From Gammaproteobacteria bacterium UBA7310 (GTDB taxonomy: Bacteria > Pseudomonadota > Gammaproteobacteria > Pseudomonadales > Ketobacteraceae): 25,626 nucleotides of DNA. The position numbers and the translations under genes are program-made. Positions 1 through 8,084 of the stretch are shown piece by piece. Location of the stretch: contig DKQK01000036.1 of the NCBI GenBank assembly GCA_002471665.1, positions 1 to 25,626 on the forward strand, given 5' to 3'. Under the pieces are notes generated by a model that did not search any database, had not been told where the DNA came from, and was given only the letters and a program-made list of their open reading frames with translations. Numbering within the stretch: the first letter of the stretch is position 1; each line of letters opens with the position of its first letter.

Positions 1-237
1 CATCAACATCACCAACAGCGGTCGCCGCGAATCCGCCAGGCCGGCTTTCACCACATTCAGTTGCTGGCACAGTGATTCCACCACATGATCCTGCCCCACA
101 ATACGTGCGCGCAGTGCATCGGCAATGGTCTGTGGCTCGAATGCAAAACGGGATTGCGTGATGGTACTGTGTTTTACCTCCTGCGCAACCTCGTGCTGAA
201 TTCGATTGTGCTCCAACACCTCGTTAATGAACGGCAT
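1..237 (-). CDS. amiB: AmiB-like Clp-family AAA+ ATPase, N-terminal part (cut by window edge)
   Basis: The first 79 codons of a gene that continues beyond position 1. The visible protein begins MPFINEVLEHNR and contains RARIVGQDHVVESL, the conserved entry into a Clp/AAA+ ATPase module (the IxGQ segment that precedes the P-loop). It breaks off in a hydrophobic strand (LLVMLM) where the Walker A motif should follow, so no catalytic residue is in view. The ATG lies 16 bases after the amiE stop, so the two genes are almost certainly co-transcribed. In Pseudomonas aeruginosa amiE is followed by amiB, a ClpA/ClpB-like ATPase; its exact role in amide use is poorly defined. Identity as AmiB rests on this order plus the AAA+ start. 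Another Clp-type ATPase is possible but less likely. Confidence 0.72.
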   Translation of the reverse strand, partial: MPFINEVLEHNRIQHEVAQEVKHSTITQSRFAFEPQTIADALRARIVGQDHVVESLCQQLNVVKAGLADSRRPLLVMLM

Positions 238-253
238 GATTCATACGGCAAGC

Positions 254-1297
254 CTAGCCCGCAGTCTTTTCCTTATCCGCCACCGGCAGCTCGCCCACCG
301 GGCAGTCGGCAACACCAACGGTGGACCGGGTCAGCTCCTCCACATCCTGCTGCGCCTTTTCCGCGTCCATCACCCAGGTGCGATAGAACTCGAACGGGCA
401 ATCGGCCACCCCTTTATCGCCATCACCGGAGTTGTAAACACCGGTGTAGCCGCGATGCAGTAATTTGAAAAGATGATTCTGGGATTGATCGTTGGCACGG
501 GCATCGCGAATCTGGGATACCGATAGCTGGGCGTACTGTACGCCCATGTCTTCCTCACCACATTCACCCAGGGTGCGGCCGTCAAAGCCAATAATGGCGG
601 AATGCCCAAAATAGGAATACACACCATCAAAGCCGGTGGCATTGGCCACGGCTACATAACTGTTATTGGCCCATGCCATGGTTTTAGCCATCATCACCTG
701 CTGTTCCTTGGCCGGGTACATATAGCCCTGACAGCGGATGATCAGTTCGGCTCCGCGCATGGCACAATCCCGCCAGATTTCGGGATAGTTTCCGTCATCG
801 CAGATGATCATGCTCAGCTTCAGGCCCTTGGGGCCTTCCGTTACGTAAGTGCGATCCCCCGGATACCAGCCTTCGATGGGGCACCAGGGAATGCATTTAC
901 GGTACTTCTGAACGATTTCACCCTCACTGTTGATCAGCACCAGGGTATTGTAAGGTGCCTTGTTCGGGTGCTCCTCGTGCTGCTCACCGGTGAGTGAGAA
1001 AACGCCCCAGGTATTGGCCTGCCTGCAGGCGGCGGAAAAAATTTCCGTTTCCTCTCCCGGTACCGTGGCAGCGGTGGCCATCATTTCATCCTTGTCATAC
1101 ATGATGCCCATGGTGCTGTACTCAGGGAAAATCACCAGATCCATGCCCGGCAAGCCCTGTTTCATGCCAATCATCATATCGGCAATCCTGCGTGCATTAT
1201 CCAGCACCTCTGCTTTGGTATGCAGGCGCGGCATCTTGTAGTTGACCACTGCTACACCTACCGTGTCCGGACTACTGGAAATATCACCGTGCCTCAT
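254..1297 (-). CDS. amiE: Aliphatic amidase (acylamide amidohydrolase)
   Basis: A 347-residue cytoplasmic enzyme of the nitrilase superfamily, hydrolysing short aliphatic amides such as acetamide to the carboxylic acid and ammonia. The start MRHGDISSSPDTVG matches the recalled Pseudomonas AmiE N-terminus, and the length is within one residue of that enzyme. The catalytic triad falls at the expected positions: Glu59 (in FPEY), Lys134 (in KYRK) and Cys166 (in IICDDGN). The reading frame stays open 26 codons further upstream, but the ATG at 1297 is preferred. It has an AGGAG ribosome site just upstream, and the extra N-terminal residues do not belong to the family. It heads the minus-strand amiE-amiB unit and is transcribed divergently from the transporter operon. 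No regulator (amiC/amiR) is in view; it may lie beyond the left edge. Confidence 0.96.
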   Translation of the reverse strand: MRHGDISSSPDTVGVAVVNYKMPRLHTKAEVLDNARRIADMMIGMKQGLPGMDLVIFPEYSTMGIMYDKDEMMATAATVPGEETEIFSAACRQANTWGVFSLTGEQHEEHPNKAPYNTLVLINSEGEIVQKYRKCIPWCPIEGWYPGDRTYVTEGPKGLKLSMIICDDGNYPEIWRDCAMRGAELIIRCQGYMYPAKEQQVMMAKTMAWANNSYVAVANATGFDGVYSYFGHSAIIGFDGRTLGECGEEDMGVQYAQLSVSQIRDARANDQSQNHLFKLLHRGYTGVYNSGDGDKGVADCPFEFYRTWVMDAEKAQQDVEELTRSTVGVADCPVGELPVADKEKTAG

Positions 1298-1369
1298 ACC
1301 TTGTACTCCTCTTGCTACCCTTTGGCTTTCCGCAGCAACACTACTGCATGCCCCGGAACTCTGCCTATG

Positions 1370-1381
1370 CGTCAAATGACG
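1370..1381. promoter_or_regulatory. Palindrome CGTCA-AA-TGACG in the divergent amiE/urtA region
   Basis: A 12-bp inverted repeat with perfect 5-bp arms around an AA centre. It lies 73 bp before the amiE start and about 145 bp before urtA, in the only space that can hold both promoters. Such a site could bind a dimeric regulator of amide or nitrogen genes. No regulator is identified, so the function is inferred from position and symmetry alone. Confidence 0.35.
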
Positions 1382-1394
1382 TAGATGCTTGAGT

Positions 1395-1407
1395 CATTCG
1401 GCGAATG
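1395..1407. promoter_or_regulatory. Palindrome CATTCG-G-CGAATG in the divergent amiE/urtA region
   Basis: A perfect inverted repeat with 6-bp arms around a single G, centred about 25 bp from the neighbouring CGTCA/TGACG palindrome. The pair lies between the two divergent starts and may form an operator shared by amiE and the transporter operon. This is inferred from symmetry and position only. Confidence 0.3.
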
Positions 1408-1524
1408 TTCCAGCGCAGGGGAAACGGCAATACTGCCAATCCATGACACGATGCCTTGCGCCTGTGCGCTGCCGACGGGCATTTGAGTGTCAGATTTGGG
1501 TCGTAATTCACAAGAGGTCGAACC

Positions 1525-2757
1525 ATGTTGTCCAAAACCCTTAGCTCCAAGCTTAAAAAAACTGCGCTGGCACTCTCTGCCGGCCTGTTTCTCACTCCAA
1601 CCATCTCCCATGCCGATGCTGTTAATACCACCGGTTTGGCAGTGACCGACGACACCGTTACCGTTGGTATTCTCCATTCTGTCACCGGTACCATGGCCAT
1701 CAGTGAAACCGGCTCGGTACAGGCAGAAAAGCTGGCCATCGAACAGATCAACGCCATGGGTGGTGTACTGGGTCGCAAGATCGAATACATCCAGGAAGAC
1801 GGCGCCAGTGACTGGCCTACCTTTGCGGAGAAATCCAAAAAACTGTTGGTGAACGATAAAGTGGCTGCGGTATTCGGTTGCTGGACATCCGCTTCCCGTA
1901 AGGCGGCACTGCCGGTATTTGAGCAGTATAACGGTATGCTCTACTACCCCACTTTCTACGAAGGGCTGGAACAATCACCCAACGTAATCTACACCGGCCA
2001 GGAAGCGACCCAACAGATTCTGGAAGGTCTGGACTGGGCTGCCCAAACCAAAGGGGCGAAGAAATACTACCTGCTGGGCTCGGACTACATCTGGCCCCGC
2101 ACTTCCAACAAAATAGCCCGCAAGCACATCGAAAACGTGCTCAAGCAAAAAGTGGTGGGTGAGGAATACTATCCACTGGGTCACACTCAGTTCAACTCCG
2201 TGATCAACAAGATCAAGCTGAAGAAACCGGATGTGGTGTTCATCTCCGTGGTGGGCGGTTCCAACGTGGCGTTCTACAAGCAGTTGAAAGCCGCTGGCAT
2301 CGACATGACCAAAGAGAAGCCTCTGTTCCTTACCATTTCCGTTACCGAAGATGAAATCCTGGGTATCGGTGGTGAGAATATTGAAGGCATTTACGCTTCC
2401 ATGAAGTATTTCCAATCCCTGCCCAACGAAAACAACAAGAAATTTGTTGAAGCGTTCAAGGCAAAATGGGGTAAAGACATCGTTATCGGTGACGTAACCC
2501 AGGCTGCTTATCTCGGCCCCTGGTTGTGGAAGGCAGCGGTGGAAAAAGCCGGCTCCTTTGACGTCGACAAGGTGCGCGAGGCATCACCGGGCATTGAATT
2601 GACAACCGCACCGGAAGGCTATGTGAAGATTCACAAGAACCATCATCTGTGGTCCAAAACCCGTATCGGCCTGGCACAGCCTGACGGCCAGTACAAAGTG
2701 GTTTACGAAAGTGACGAGCTGATCGAGCCCGATCCGTTCCCCGAAGGTTACCAGTAA
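1525..2757 (+). CDS. urtA: Urea/short-chain amide ABC transporter, periplasmic binding protein
   Basis: A 410-residue solute-binding protein of the branched-chain amino acid/amide (HAAT) type. Residues 1-31 form a Sec signal peptide: basic start, hydrophobic core, and likely cleavage after SHA. The mature protein contains VGILHSVTGTMAISE near residue 48, then EDGASDWPTFAEK and VFGCWTSASRKA, hallmarks of the UrtA/FmdD/AmiC-like binding-protein group. An AGAGG ribosome site precedes the ATG. It is the first gene of urtABCDE-fmdAB. UrtA homologues bind urea, but FmdD of Methylophilus binds amides and urea. Here the gene sits between amiE and fmdA, so formamide or acetamide is a likely ligand. 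The gene symbol reflects family resemblance, not proven substrate. Confidence 0.9.
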   Translation: MLSKTLSSKLKKTALALSAGLFLTPTISHADAVNTTGLAVTDDTVTVGILHSVTGTMAISETGSVQAEKLAIEQINAMGGVLGRKIEYIQEDGASDWPTFAEKSKKLLVNDKVAAVFGCWTSASRKAALPVFEQYNGMLYYPTFYEGLEQSPNVIYTGQEATQQILEGLDWAAQTKGAKKYYLLGSDYIWPRTSNKIARKHIENVLKQKVVGEEYYPLGHTQFNSVINKIKLKKPDVVFISVVGGSNVAFYKQLKAAGIDMTKEKPLFLTISVTEDEILGIGGENIEGIYASMKYFQSLPNENNKKFVEAFKAKWGKDIVIGDVTQAAYLGPWLWKAAVEKAGSFDVDKVREASPGIELTTAPEGYVKIHKNHHLWSKTRIGLAQPDGQYKVVYESDELIEPDPFPEGYQ

Positions 2758-2766
2758 GGCAACGTC

Positions 2767-2793
2767 TGGTGGCGCCCGCATACGGCGCCACCA
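2767..2793 (+). terminator. Strong stem-loop between urtA and urtB
   Basis: A perfect 10-bp stem (TGGTGGCGCC paired with GGCGCCACCA) around a 7-base loop begins 10 bases after the urtA stop. No long T-run follows, so it is more likely a partial terminator or a 3' mRNA-stabilising hairpin than a complete terminator. Such hairpins after binding-protein genes commonly give the binding protein a higher level than its permeases. Confidence 0.6.
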
Positions 2794-2832
2794 TCCTTCT
2801 CCATCTCTTGGTAGTAACATCTGGAGGCTGCT

Positions 2833-3759
2833 ATGTTTGCCGAATACACTGCGTCAGAGCTGACATCCATATTCGCCATGCAAGGCTTTGCTGGCTTGAT
2901 TCTATTCTCGGTGTTCGTCCTTATGGCACTGGGGCTCGCGATCATTTTCGGTCAAATGGGAGTGATCAATATGGCACACGGAGAATTCATGATTCTCGGT
3001 GCCTACATTACCTACTTAACATCCAATGTATTTTCAGAATACGCCCAACCCCTGTTTGGAGGTTATTTCTTTGTCGCCATGCTGCTGGCATTTATCGCGA
3101 CCTTTGCCTTGGGGGCGTTAGTGGAATGGGCCATGATCCGGCACCTCTACAAACGCCCGCTGGATACTCTGCTGGCCACCTGGGGGCTGAGCCTCATTCT
3201 GCAGCAATTGTATCGTACCGTATTCGGCCCCCGCGAAGTGGGTGTCACCCTGCCCGACTGGCTGATGGGGTCCTACCCTCTCAGTGACATGATTGAAATC
3301 CCCATCAATGGCATTTTTGTCATGTGCATAACGCTGGTGATTTCTGTTGGTGTTTACCTGTGGATGTATCGTTCACGCTGGGGCGGCCAGGTACGTGCGG
3401 TGGTACAGAATCGTGAAATGGCCGGCGCCGTGGGCATCAACACCGAAAAAGTTGACCGTATTACCTTCGCCCTGGGCTGTGGCATTGCCGGTGTTGCCGG
3501 TAGCGCCTTCACCATGGTGGGCTCCACCGGCCCCACCTCGGGTCAGCTGTATATTGTCGATACCTTCCTGGTGGTGGTTTTCGGTGGTGCATCCAGCCTG
3601 CTGGGTACCATTGCTTCAGCTTTCACCATCTCTCAGGCCCAATCCACGATGGAATTTTTCTTAAGTGGTTCCATGGCCAAAGTGCTCACTCTGCTTGTGG
3701 TGGTCGGCATCCTGATGCTGCGTCCACAGGGTCTGTTCGCACTGAAGATTCGCCACTAG
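2833..3759 (+). CDS. urtB: Urea/amide ABC transporter permease, UrtB type
   Basis: A 308-residue polytopic inner-membrane protein of the LivH/UrtB permease family, with about eight hydrophobic segments. Family signatures are LGLAIIFGQMGVINMAHGEF near residues 34-53 and a C-terminal VVVFGGASSLLGT segment followed by LMLRPQGLFA. It pairs with the UrtC-like permease to form the translocation path for a small neutral amide or urea. A GGAGG ribosome site lies five bases before the ATG. It is separated from urtA by 75 bp holding the strong hairpin and is followed by urtC after only 12 bp. Length is normal for the family. Confidence 0.92.
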   Translation: MFAEYTASELTSIFAMQGFAGLILFSVFVLMALGLAIIFGQMGVINMAHGEFMILGAYITYLTSNVFSEYAQPLFGGYFFVAMLLAFIATFALGALVEWAMIRHLYKRPLDTLLATWGLSLILQQLYRTVFGPREVGVTLPDWLMGSYPLSDMIEIPINGIFVMCITLVISVGVYLWMYRSRWGGQVRAVVQNREMAGAVGINTEKVDRITFALGCGIAGVAGSAFTMVGSTGPTSGQLYIVDTFLVVVFGGASSLLGTIASAFTISQAQSTMEFFLSGSMAKVLTLLVVVGILMLRPQGLFALKIRH

Positions 3760-3771
3760 GAGGCGCAGATT

Positions 3772-4911
3772 ATGTCTTACGGTTTACGTTCGTTTCTGCC
3801 AAAGAATGACATGATCAACATACTGCTGCTGGCCGTATTGATCATGGTGATCTTTCCCTTAAGCATGGATATTTTCCGCCTCAACCTGGTGGGTAAATAT
3901 CTGTCCTACGCTTTCGTTGCCCTGGGCCTCGCCCTGTGTTGGGGTTACGGCGGCATTCTCAGCCTGGGCCAGGGTGTATTCTTTGGCCTGGGTGGCTACT
4001 GCATGGCGATGTTCCTCAAGCTGGAAGCATCCTCGCCGGAAAACACTGCCATTCAGTCCACTCCCGGGATTCCCGATTTCATGGATTGGAATCAGTTGAC
4101 CGCACTGCCCTGGTTCTGGGAACCGTTCCACAGCCTCGGCTTTACCATGATCGCCATCATTGCGGTGCCGGTAATCTTCGCCTTTATCGTCAGTGTGGCC
4201 ATGTTCAAACGCCGGGTGGGCGGAGTGTACTTCGCCATCATCACGCAGGCCATCGCTGCGATTCTCACCATCCTGATCATAGGTCAGCAGGGTTACACCG
4301 GTGGCGTCAACGGCATCACAGACCTGCGCACCCTAAACGGCTGGGACATCCGCACCGACGAGGCAAAGTACGTGCTCTACTTCCTCTGCTGCACCTTGCT
4401 GATCGGCTCAGTGTTGCTGGCGCAATTCGTACGCAAAAGCAAACTGGGGCGCCTGCTGGTGGCCATGCGCGACAAGGAAGACCGGGTGCGTTTCTCCGGC
4501 TACGACGTCTCCAACTTCAAGATCTTCATCTTCTGTCTGGCGGCGGCATTGTCTGCCCTGGGTGGCGCTATGTTTACCCTCCAGGTGGGTTTCATGTCAC
4601 CTTCCTTTGTCGGCATCGTACCCTCCATCGAAATGGTGATCTTCTGCGCTGTGGGTGGCCGCCTGTCACTATTGGGCGCGGTTTACGGCACCCTACTGGT
4701 GAACTGGACCAAAACGGTGTTCTCGGAATCCTTCCCCGAGCTGTGGTTGTTTGGACTGGGAGCGCTGTTCATTGGCGTAGTACTGGCCTTCCCCAATGGC
4801 CTGGCCGGTGTCTACAGCACTTACATCGAACCCCGCCTCAGCAAGTGGTTCAAGGATCTGCGATCCATGCGGCCACCGATGGCATCCTCCACCGCTGATA
4901 CCAGGAGCTGA
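3772..4911 (+). CDS. urtC: Urea/amide ABC transporter permease, UrtC type
   Basis: A 379-residue inner-membrane permease of the LivM/UrtC family. Family signs include ALGLALCWGYGGILSLGQGV near residue 50, GQQGYTGGVNGITDL in the middle, and the cytoplasmic coupling region with RLLVAMRDKEDRVRFSGYDV, which should contact the ATPase subunits. AGGAGG lies just before the start. The gene follows urtB by 12 bp and precedes urtD by 3 bp, so stoichiometric translation of the inner-membrane complex is expected. The C-terminal tail (about 20 residues, Met/Pro/Ser-rich) is soluble and variable. No defect is visible. Confidence 0.92.
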   Translation: MSYGLRSFLPKNDMINILLLAVLIMVIFPLSMDIFRLNLVGKYLSYAFVALGLALCWGYGGILSLGQGVFFGLGGYCMAMFLKLEASSPENTAIQSTPGIPDFMDWNQLTALPWFWEPFHSLGFTMIAIIAVPVIFAFIVSVAMFKRRVGGVYFAIITQAIAAILTILIIGQQGYTGGVNGITDLRTLNGWDIRTDEAKYVLYFLCCTLLIGSVLLAQFVRKSKLGRLLVAMRDKEDRVRFSGYDVSNFKIFIFCLAAALSALGGAMFTLQVGFMSPSFVGIVPSIEMVIFCAVGGRLSLLGAVYGTLLVNWTKTVFSESFPELWLFGLGALFIGVVLAFPNGLAGVYSTYIEPRLSKWFKDLRSMRPPMASSTADTRS

Positions 4912-4914
4912 ACC

Positions 4915-5670
4915 ATGACTGCCACCACTATGGGTAAAGACTTTGTGTTGTCGGTGGAAGGGCTCACCGTGTCTTTCGATGGCTTCAAGGCCGTCAACGA
5001 CCTGTCCTTCTACGTGGATGAAAACGAGATTCGCGTCATTATCGGACCCAATGGCGCGGGTAAAACCACAGTCCTGGACTTGATTTGTGGACGCACCAGA
5101 GCCACGGACGGCTCGATCAAGTTTCGCGGCAAAGAGCTGACGAAAATGAAAGAGCATCAGATCGTGCACGCCGGAGTGGGCCGCAAGTTCCAGACCCCCT
5201 CCATCTACGAAGACCTGACGGTGTTCGAGAACCTGGAGATCTCGTTTCCCCGTGGACGAAACGTATTCGGCGCCCTCATGTTCAAGCGTGATCAGGAGGT
5301 GATTGACAAAGTGCATGAAATCGCCGAGCTGATTTTCCTCAAGGACGACCTGAACAAGCAGGCCGCCCTGCTCAGCCATGGCCAAAAACAATGGCTGGAA
5401 ATCGGCATGCTGCTGATTCAGGACCCGGAGCTGTTGATGCTGGATGAGCCGGTTGCCGGCATGTCCGTGGCAGAACGCAAGCAAACCGCTGAACTGCTCA
5501 ACAAGATCACGAAGAACCGCTCGGTGATCGTGATCGAGCACGACATGCAGTTTGTTGCCGACATCGCCAATCGAGTGACGGTCCTGCACCAGGGCAAGGT
5601 GCTGTCCGAAGGCTCCATGGACAAAGTGCAGAACGATCCGAAAGTCAAAGAAGTGTATCTGGGACACTAA
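4915..5670 (+). CDS. urtD: Urea/amide ABC transporter ATP-binding protein, UrtD type
   Basis: A 251-residue cytoplasmic ATPase of the LivG/UrtD type. It has Walker A GPNGAGKTT at residues 44-52, the Q-loop region GVGRKFQTPSIYEDLTV, an ABC signature LLSHGQKQWLEIG, Walker B LLMLDEP, and an H-loop in VIVIEHDMQFV. The signature LSHGQ replaces canonical LSGGQ, which is normal for UrtD. The start is three bases after the urtC stop, with AGGAG overlapping the end of urtC. It powers import together with UrtE. Confidence 0.93.
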   Translation: MTATTMGKDFVLSVEGLTVSFDGFKAVNDLSFYVDENEIRVIIGPNGAGKTTVLDLICGRTRATDGSIKFRGKELTKMKEHQIVHAGVGRKFQTPSIYEDLTVFENLEISFPRGRNVFGALMFKRDQEVIDKVHEIAELIFLKDDLNKQAALLSHGQKQWLEIGMLLIQDPELLMLDEPVAGMSVAERKQTAELLNKITKNRSVIVIEHDMQFVADIANRVTVLHQGKVLSEGSMDKVQNDPKVKEVYLGH

Positions 5671-5683
5671 GAGGAGTATCACG

Positions 5684-6370
5684 ATGTTATGCGTATCCAA
5701 TCATAAAGTGTCCTACGGTCAGAGTGAAGTGATCCACGGTTTGAATTTCGATGTCAAACCCAACGAGATTGTCGCCATCATGGGCCGTAACGGTATGGGC
5801 AAAACCACGTTAATGAAATCCCTGATCGGTGTGCTGCCGTCGGAAGGCAGCATCACTCTGGACAACGTGGAAATGGCCAAAATGAAAAGCCATCAGCGGG
5901 TGGCCGGGGGCATGAGCTTTGTGCCTCAGGGCCGTATGATTTTTTCCACCATGACGGTCAAGGAGAACATCGAAACCGGCCTCACCACCACCCGCGAAAA
6001 ACAGGTGCCGCAGGATCTCTATGATTTGTTTCCGGTACTGTTGGAAATGAAATCCCGTCGCGGCGGTAACCTGTCCGGCGGTCAGCAACAGCAACTGGCC
6101 ATTGCCCGGGCACTGGCCAGCAAGCCCAAGATGCTGTTGCTGGATGAACCCACCGAAGGCATTCAACCCTCCATCATCAAGGATATGGCACGCACTCTGC
6201 GCCGCATACGGGACGAGAAAGGCCTGTCCATTGTGGTGTCGGAACAGGTGCTCAGTTTCGCGCTGGACATCGCCGACCGCATTCTGGTGCTGGAGAAAGG
6301 TGAAATTGTCGCGGAAGAAACCCGCGCCAATGTTAATGAAGAAAAGATAGCGGCGTATCTATCGGTGTAA
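5684..6370 (+). CDS. urtE: Urea/amide ABC transporter ATP-binding protein, UrtE type
   Basis: A 228-residue cytoplasmic ATPase of the LivF/UrtE type. Motifs are Walker A GRNGMGKTT at residues 34-42, signature NLSGGQQQQLAIARAL, Walker B MLLLDEPTEGIQPS, and the switch region IVVSEQVLSFALDIADRI. In this last region Glu-Gln stands where many ABC proteins have Glu-His, as is usual in the UrtE/LivF group. A GAGGAG site precedes the start 13 bp after urtD. It completes the five-subunit importer; the next gene, fmdA, begins 45 bp on, with no terminator seen between. Confidence 0.92.
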   Translation: MLCVSNHKVSYGQSEVIHGLNFDVKPNEIVAIMGRNGMGKTTLMKSLIGVLPSEGSITLDNVEMAKMKSHQRVAGGMSFVPQGRMIFSTMTVKENIETGLTTTREKQVPQDLYDLFPVLLEMKSRRGGNLSGGQQQQLAIARALASKPKMLLLDEPTEGIQPSIIKDMARTLRRIRDEKGLSIVVSEQVLSFALDIADRILVLEKGEIVAEETRANVNEEKIAAYLSV

Positions 6371-6415
6371 GCGTAGAGAGCCCTTGAACAAAACCACTGT
6401 CTGGAGACTTGAACC

Positions 6416-7645
6416 ATGGCTGAAACCATTATCAAAATTGATCTTAACAAATCGCCCTACGATCAGGACGACATTCACAATCGCTGGCACCCGGACATTC
6501 CCATGGCGGCAATGGTTAAACCCGGTGACGATTTCATTATCGAGTGTTACGACTGGACCGGTGGCCAGATCAAGAACGACGATGACGCATCCGATGTGCG
6601 TGACGTCGATCTTTCCCAGGTGCATTTCCTGTCCGGCCCGGTGGGTGTCGAAGGGGCCGAGCCCGGTGACCTGCTGGTGGTGGAGATTCTCGACATCGGC
6701 GCCTTTCAGGAAAGCCTGTGGGGTTTCAACGGTTTCTTCTCCAAGCAGAACGGCGGCGGCTTCCTCACCGAACACTTTCCGGAAGCCCAGAAATCCATCT
6801 GGGATTTCAACGGCATGTTCACCAAATCCCGCCACGTGCCCGGCGTTGAATTTGCCGGCCTGATTCATCCCGGCCTGATCGGTTGCCTGCCTTCCAAGGA
6901 AATGCTGGAAGAGTGGAACAAACGTGAGAAAGAACTCTACGACACCGAGCCCGATCGCGTTCCCGGCCTGGCCAACCTGCCCTATGCCGAAACCGCCCAC
7001 ATGGGTAAATTGACCGGTGCCGAGCGCGATGCGGCGGCAGCCGAAGGCGCCCGCACAGTACCGCCCCGTGAACACGGCGGCAACTGCGACATCAAAGACT
7101 TATCCCGTGGTTCCAAAGTTTACTTCCCGGTTTATGTGAAAGACGGCGGCCTGTCGGTGGGCGACCTGCACTTCAGCCAGGGCGACGGTGAGATCACCTT
7201 CTGCGGTGCCATCGAAATGGCTGGCTGGATTCACATGCGCGTGGATCTGATCAAAGACGGCATGTCCAAGTACGCCATTAAAAATCCGGTGTTCATGCCC
7301 AGCCCCATCACACCCAAGTACGATGACTACCTGATTTTTGAAGGGATTTCGGTGGATGAACAGGGCAAACAACATTACCTGGATGTCCACATCGCCTATC
7401 GCCAGGCCTGCCTCAACGCCATCGAGTACCTGAAGAAATTCGGTTATTCCGGCGCCCAGGCTTACGCCATTCTGGGTACCGCTCCGGTGCAAGGCCACAT
7501 CAGCGGCGTGGTGGACGTGCCCAACGCCTGCGCCACCCTGTGGTTACCCACGGATATCTTTGAATTTGATGTCAAACCCAATGCCGATGGGCCGAAGAAA
7601 GAACTGGATGGGTCCATCGATGTGCCCCTTGCTCCGGATAAATAA
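6416..7645 (+). CDS. fmdA: Formamidase (acetamidase/formamidase family)
   Basis: A 409-residue cytoplasmic amidohydrolase converting formamide to formate and ammonia. It belongs to the FmdA_AmdA family, unrelated to the nitrilase-type AmiE at the left of the window. Recognisable family segments are NRWHPDIP near residue 22, GPVGVEGAEPGDLLVVEI at 75-92, HGGNCDIKDL at 220-229, and DLHFSQGDGEI at 250-260. The length agrees with the Methylophilus FmdA that defines the family. A GGAG site lies before the ATG. The gene is in the same operon as the importer and is followed by fmdB, which pairs with fmdA in other formamide operons. Two amidases of different folds beside one importer imply a broader amide range. 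Confidence 0.95.
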   Translation: MAETIIKIDLNKSPYDQDDIHNRWHPDIPMAAMVKPGDDFIIECYDWTGGQIKNDDDASDVRDVDLSQVHFLSGPVGVEGAEPGDLLVVEILDIGAFQESLWGFNGFFSKQNGGGFLTEHFPEAQKSIWDFNGMFTKSRHVPGVEFAGLIHPGLIGCLPSKEMLEEWNKREKELYDTEPDRVPGLANLPYAETAHMGKLTGAERDAAAAEGARTVPPREHGGNCDIKDLSRGSKVYFPVYVKDGGLSVGDLHFSQGDGEITFCGAIEMAGWIHMRVDLIKDGMSKYAIKNPVFMPSPITPKYDDYLIFEGISVDEQGKQHYLDVHIAYRQACLNAIEYLKKFGYSGAQAYAILGTAPVQGHISGVVDVPNACATLWLPTDIFEFDVKPNADGPKKELDGSIDVPLAPDK

Positions 7646-7675
7646 ATAGCCGCAAACACGTAACAGGAGATTTTT

Positions 7676-8026
7676 ATGCCGGTTTACGATTACAAATGCA
7701 AAGACCATGGTGTATTCCAGGAGTTGGCCACCATGGCGGATCACGACAAACCCTGCCCCTGTCCGCAATGCGGACAGCTGGCGGCCCGGGTCATCATGAT
7801 TCCGCCGGAGTTTCTCAAAATGAATTCCGAGCGCCGACAGGCATTCGAGACCAATGAGAAAGCCCAGCATGAACCGATTTTCTCCAGTGATGCCTCACGC
7901 AGGATCGACAAGCGCGATGGTGGCTGTGGATGCGGTGATCACAAGAAACGTCACTCCAAACTCATGTACACCGCCCGGGGGGAGAAATTCTTTCCTTCCA
8001 TGCGTCCATGGATGATCAGCCACTAG
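7676..8026 (+). CDS. fmdB: FmdB-family zinc-ribbon protein
   Basis: A 116-residue small protein opening with MPVYDYKCKDHGVF and carrying a CPQC pair at residues 29-32. Together with Cys8 and the nearby Cys27/His11 this forms the zinc-ribbon typical of the FmdB/CxxC_CxxC family. A second glycine/cysteine cluster (GGCGCG, about residues 92-97) lies in the C-terminal half. FmdB was proposed to regulate formamidase expression in Methylophilus, but its molecular role is not firmly established. AGGAG precedes the start 30 bp after fmdA, and the gene ends the operon before a long hairpin. Confidence 0.88.
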   Translation: MPVYDYKCKDHGVFQELATMADHDKPCPCPQCGQLAARVIMIPPEFLKMNSERRQAFETNEKAQHEPIFSSDASRRIDKRDGGCGCGDHKKRHSKLMYTARGEKFFPSMRPWMISH

Positions 8027-8036
8027 GCTGACCTCA

Positions 8037-8074
8037 GCAGCCGTGCCTTTCACACGAACTCAGGGCACGGCTGC
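8037..8074. terminator. Long hairpin between convergent fmdB and the GST gene
   Basis: A perfect 11-bp stem (GCAGCCGTGCC paired with GGCACGGCTGC) around a 16-base loop lies between the two convergent stops. No clear T-run follows on either strand, so termination would be imperfect or Rho-assisted. Its position fits a bidirectional terminator closing both transcription units. Confidence 0.6.
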
Positions 8075-8084
8075 ATCCTTGCTT

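Noticed and set aside
1298..1375. An N-terminal extension of AmiE by 26 codons to an upstream ATG.
   Set aside because: The extra residues do not belong to the AmiE family, and the ATG at 1297 has a clear AGGAG site.
1443..1459. A sigma-54-like element, TGACACG followed by TTGCG, upstream of urtA.
   Set aside because: The -24 GG is GA, and the spacing to the -12 box is one base too long, so it fails the strict spacing rule.
3936..4898. A 320-codon open frame overlapping urtC.
   Set aside because: It is rich in His, Arg and Pro without membrane segments, lies in a shifted frame of a clear permease gene, and has no ribosome site.
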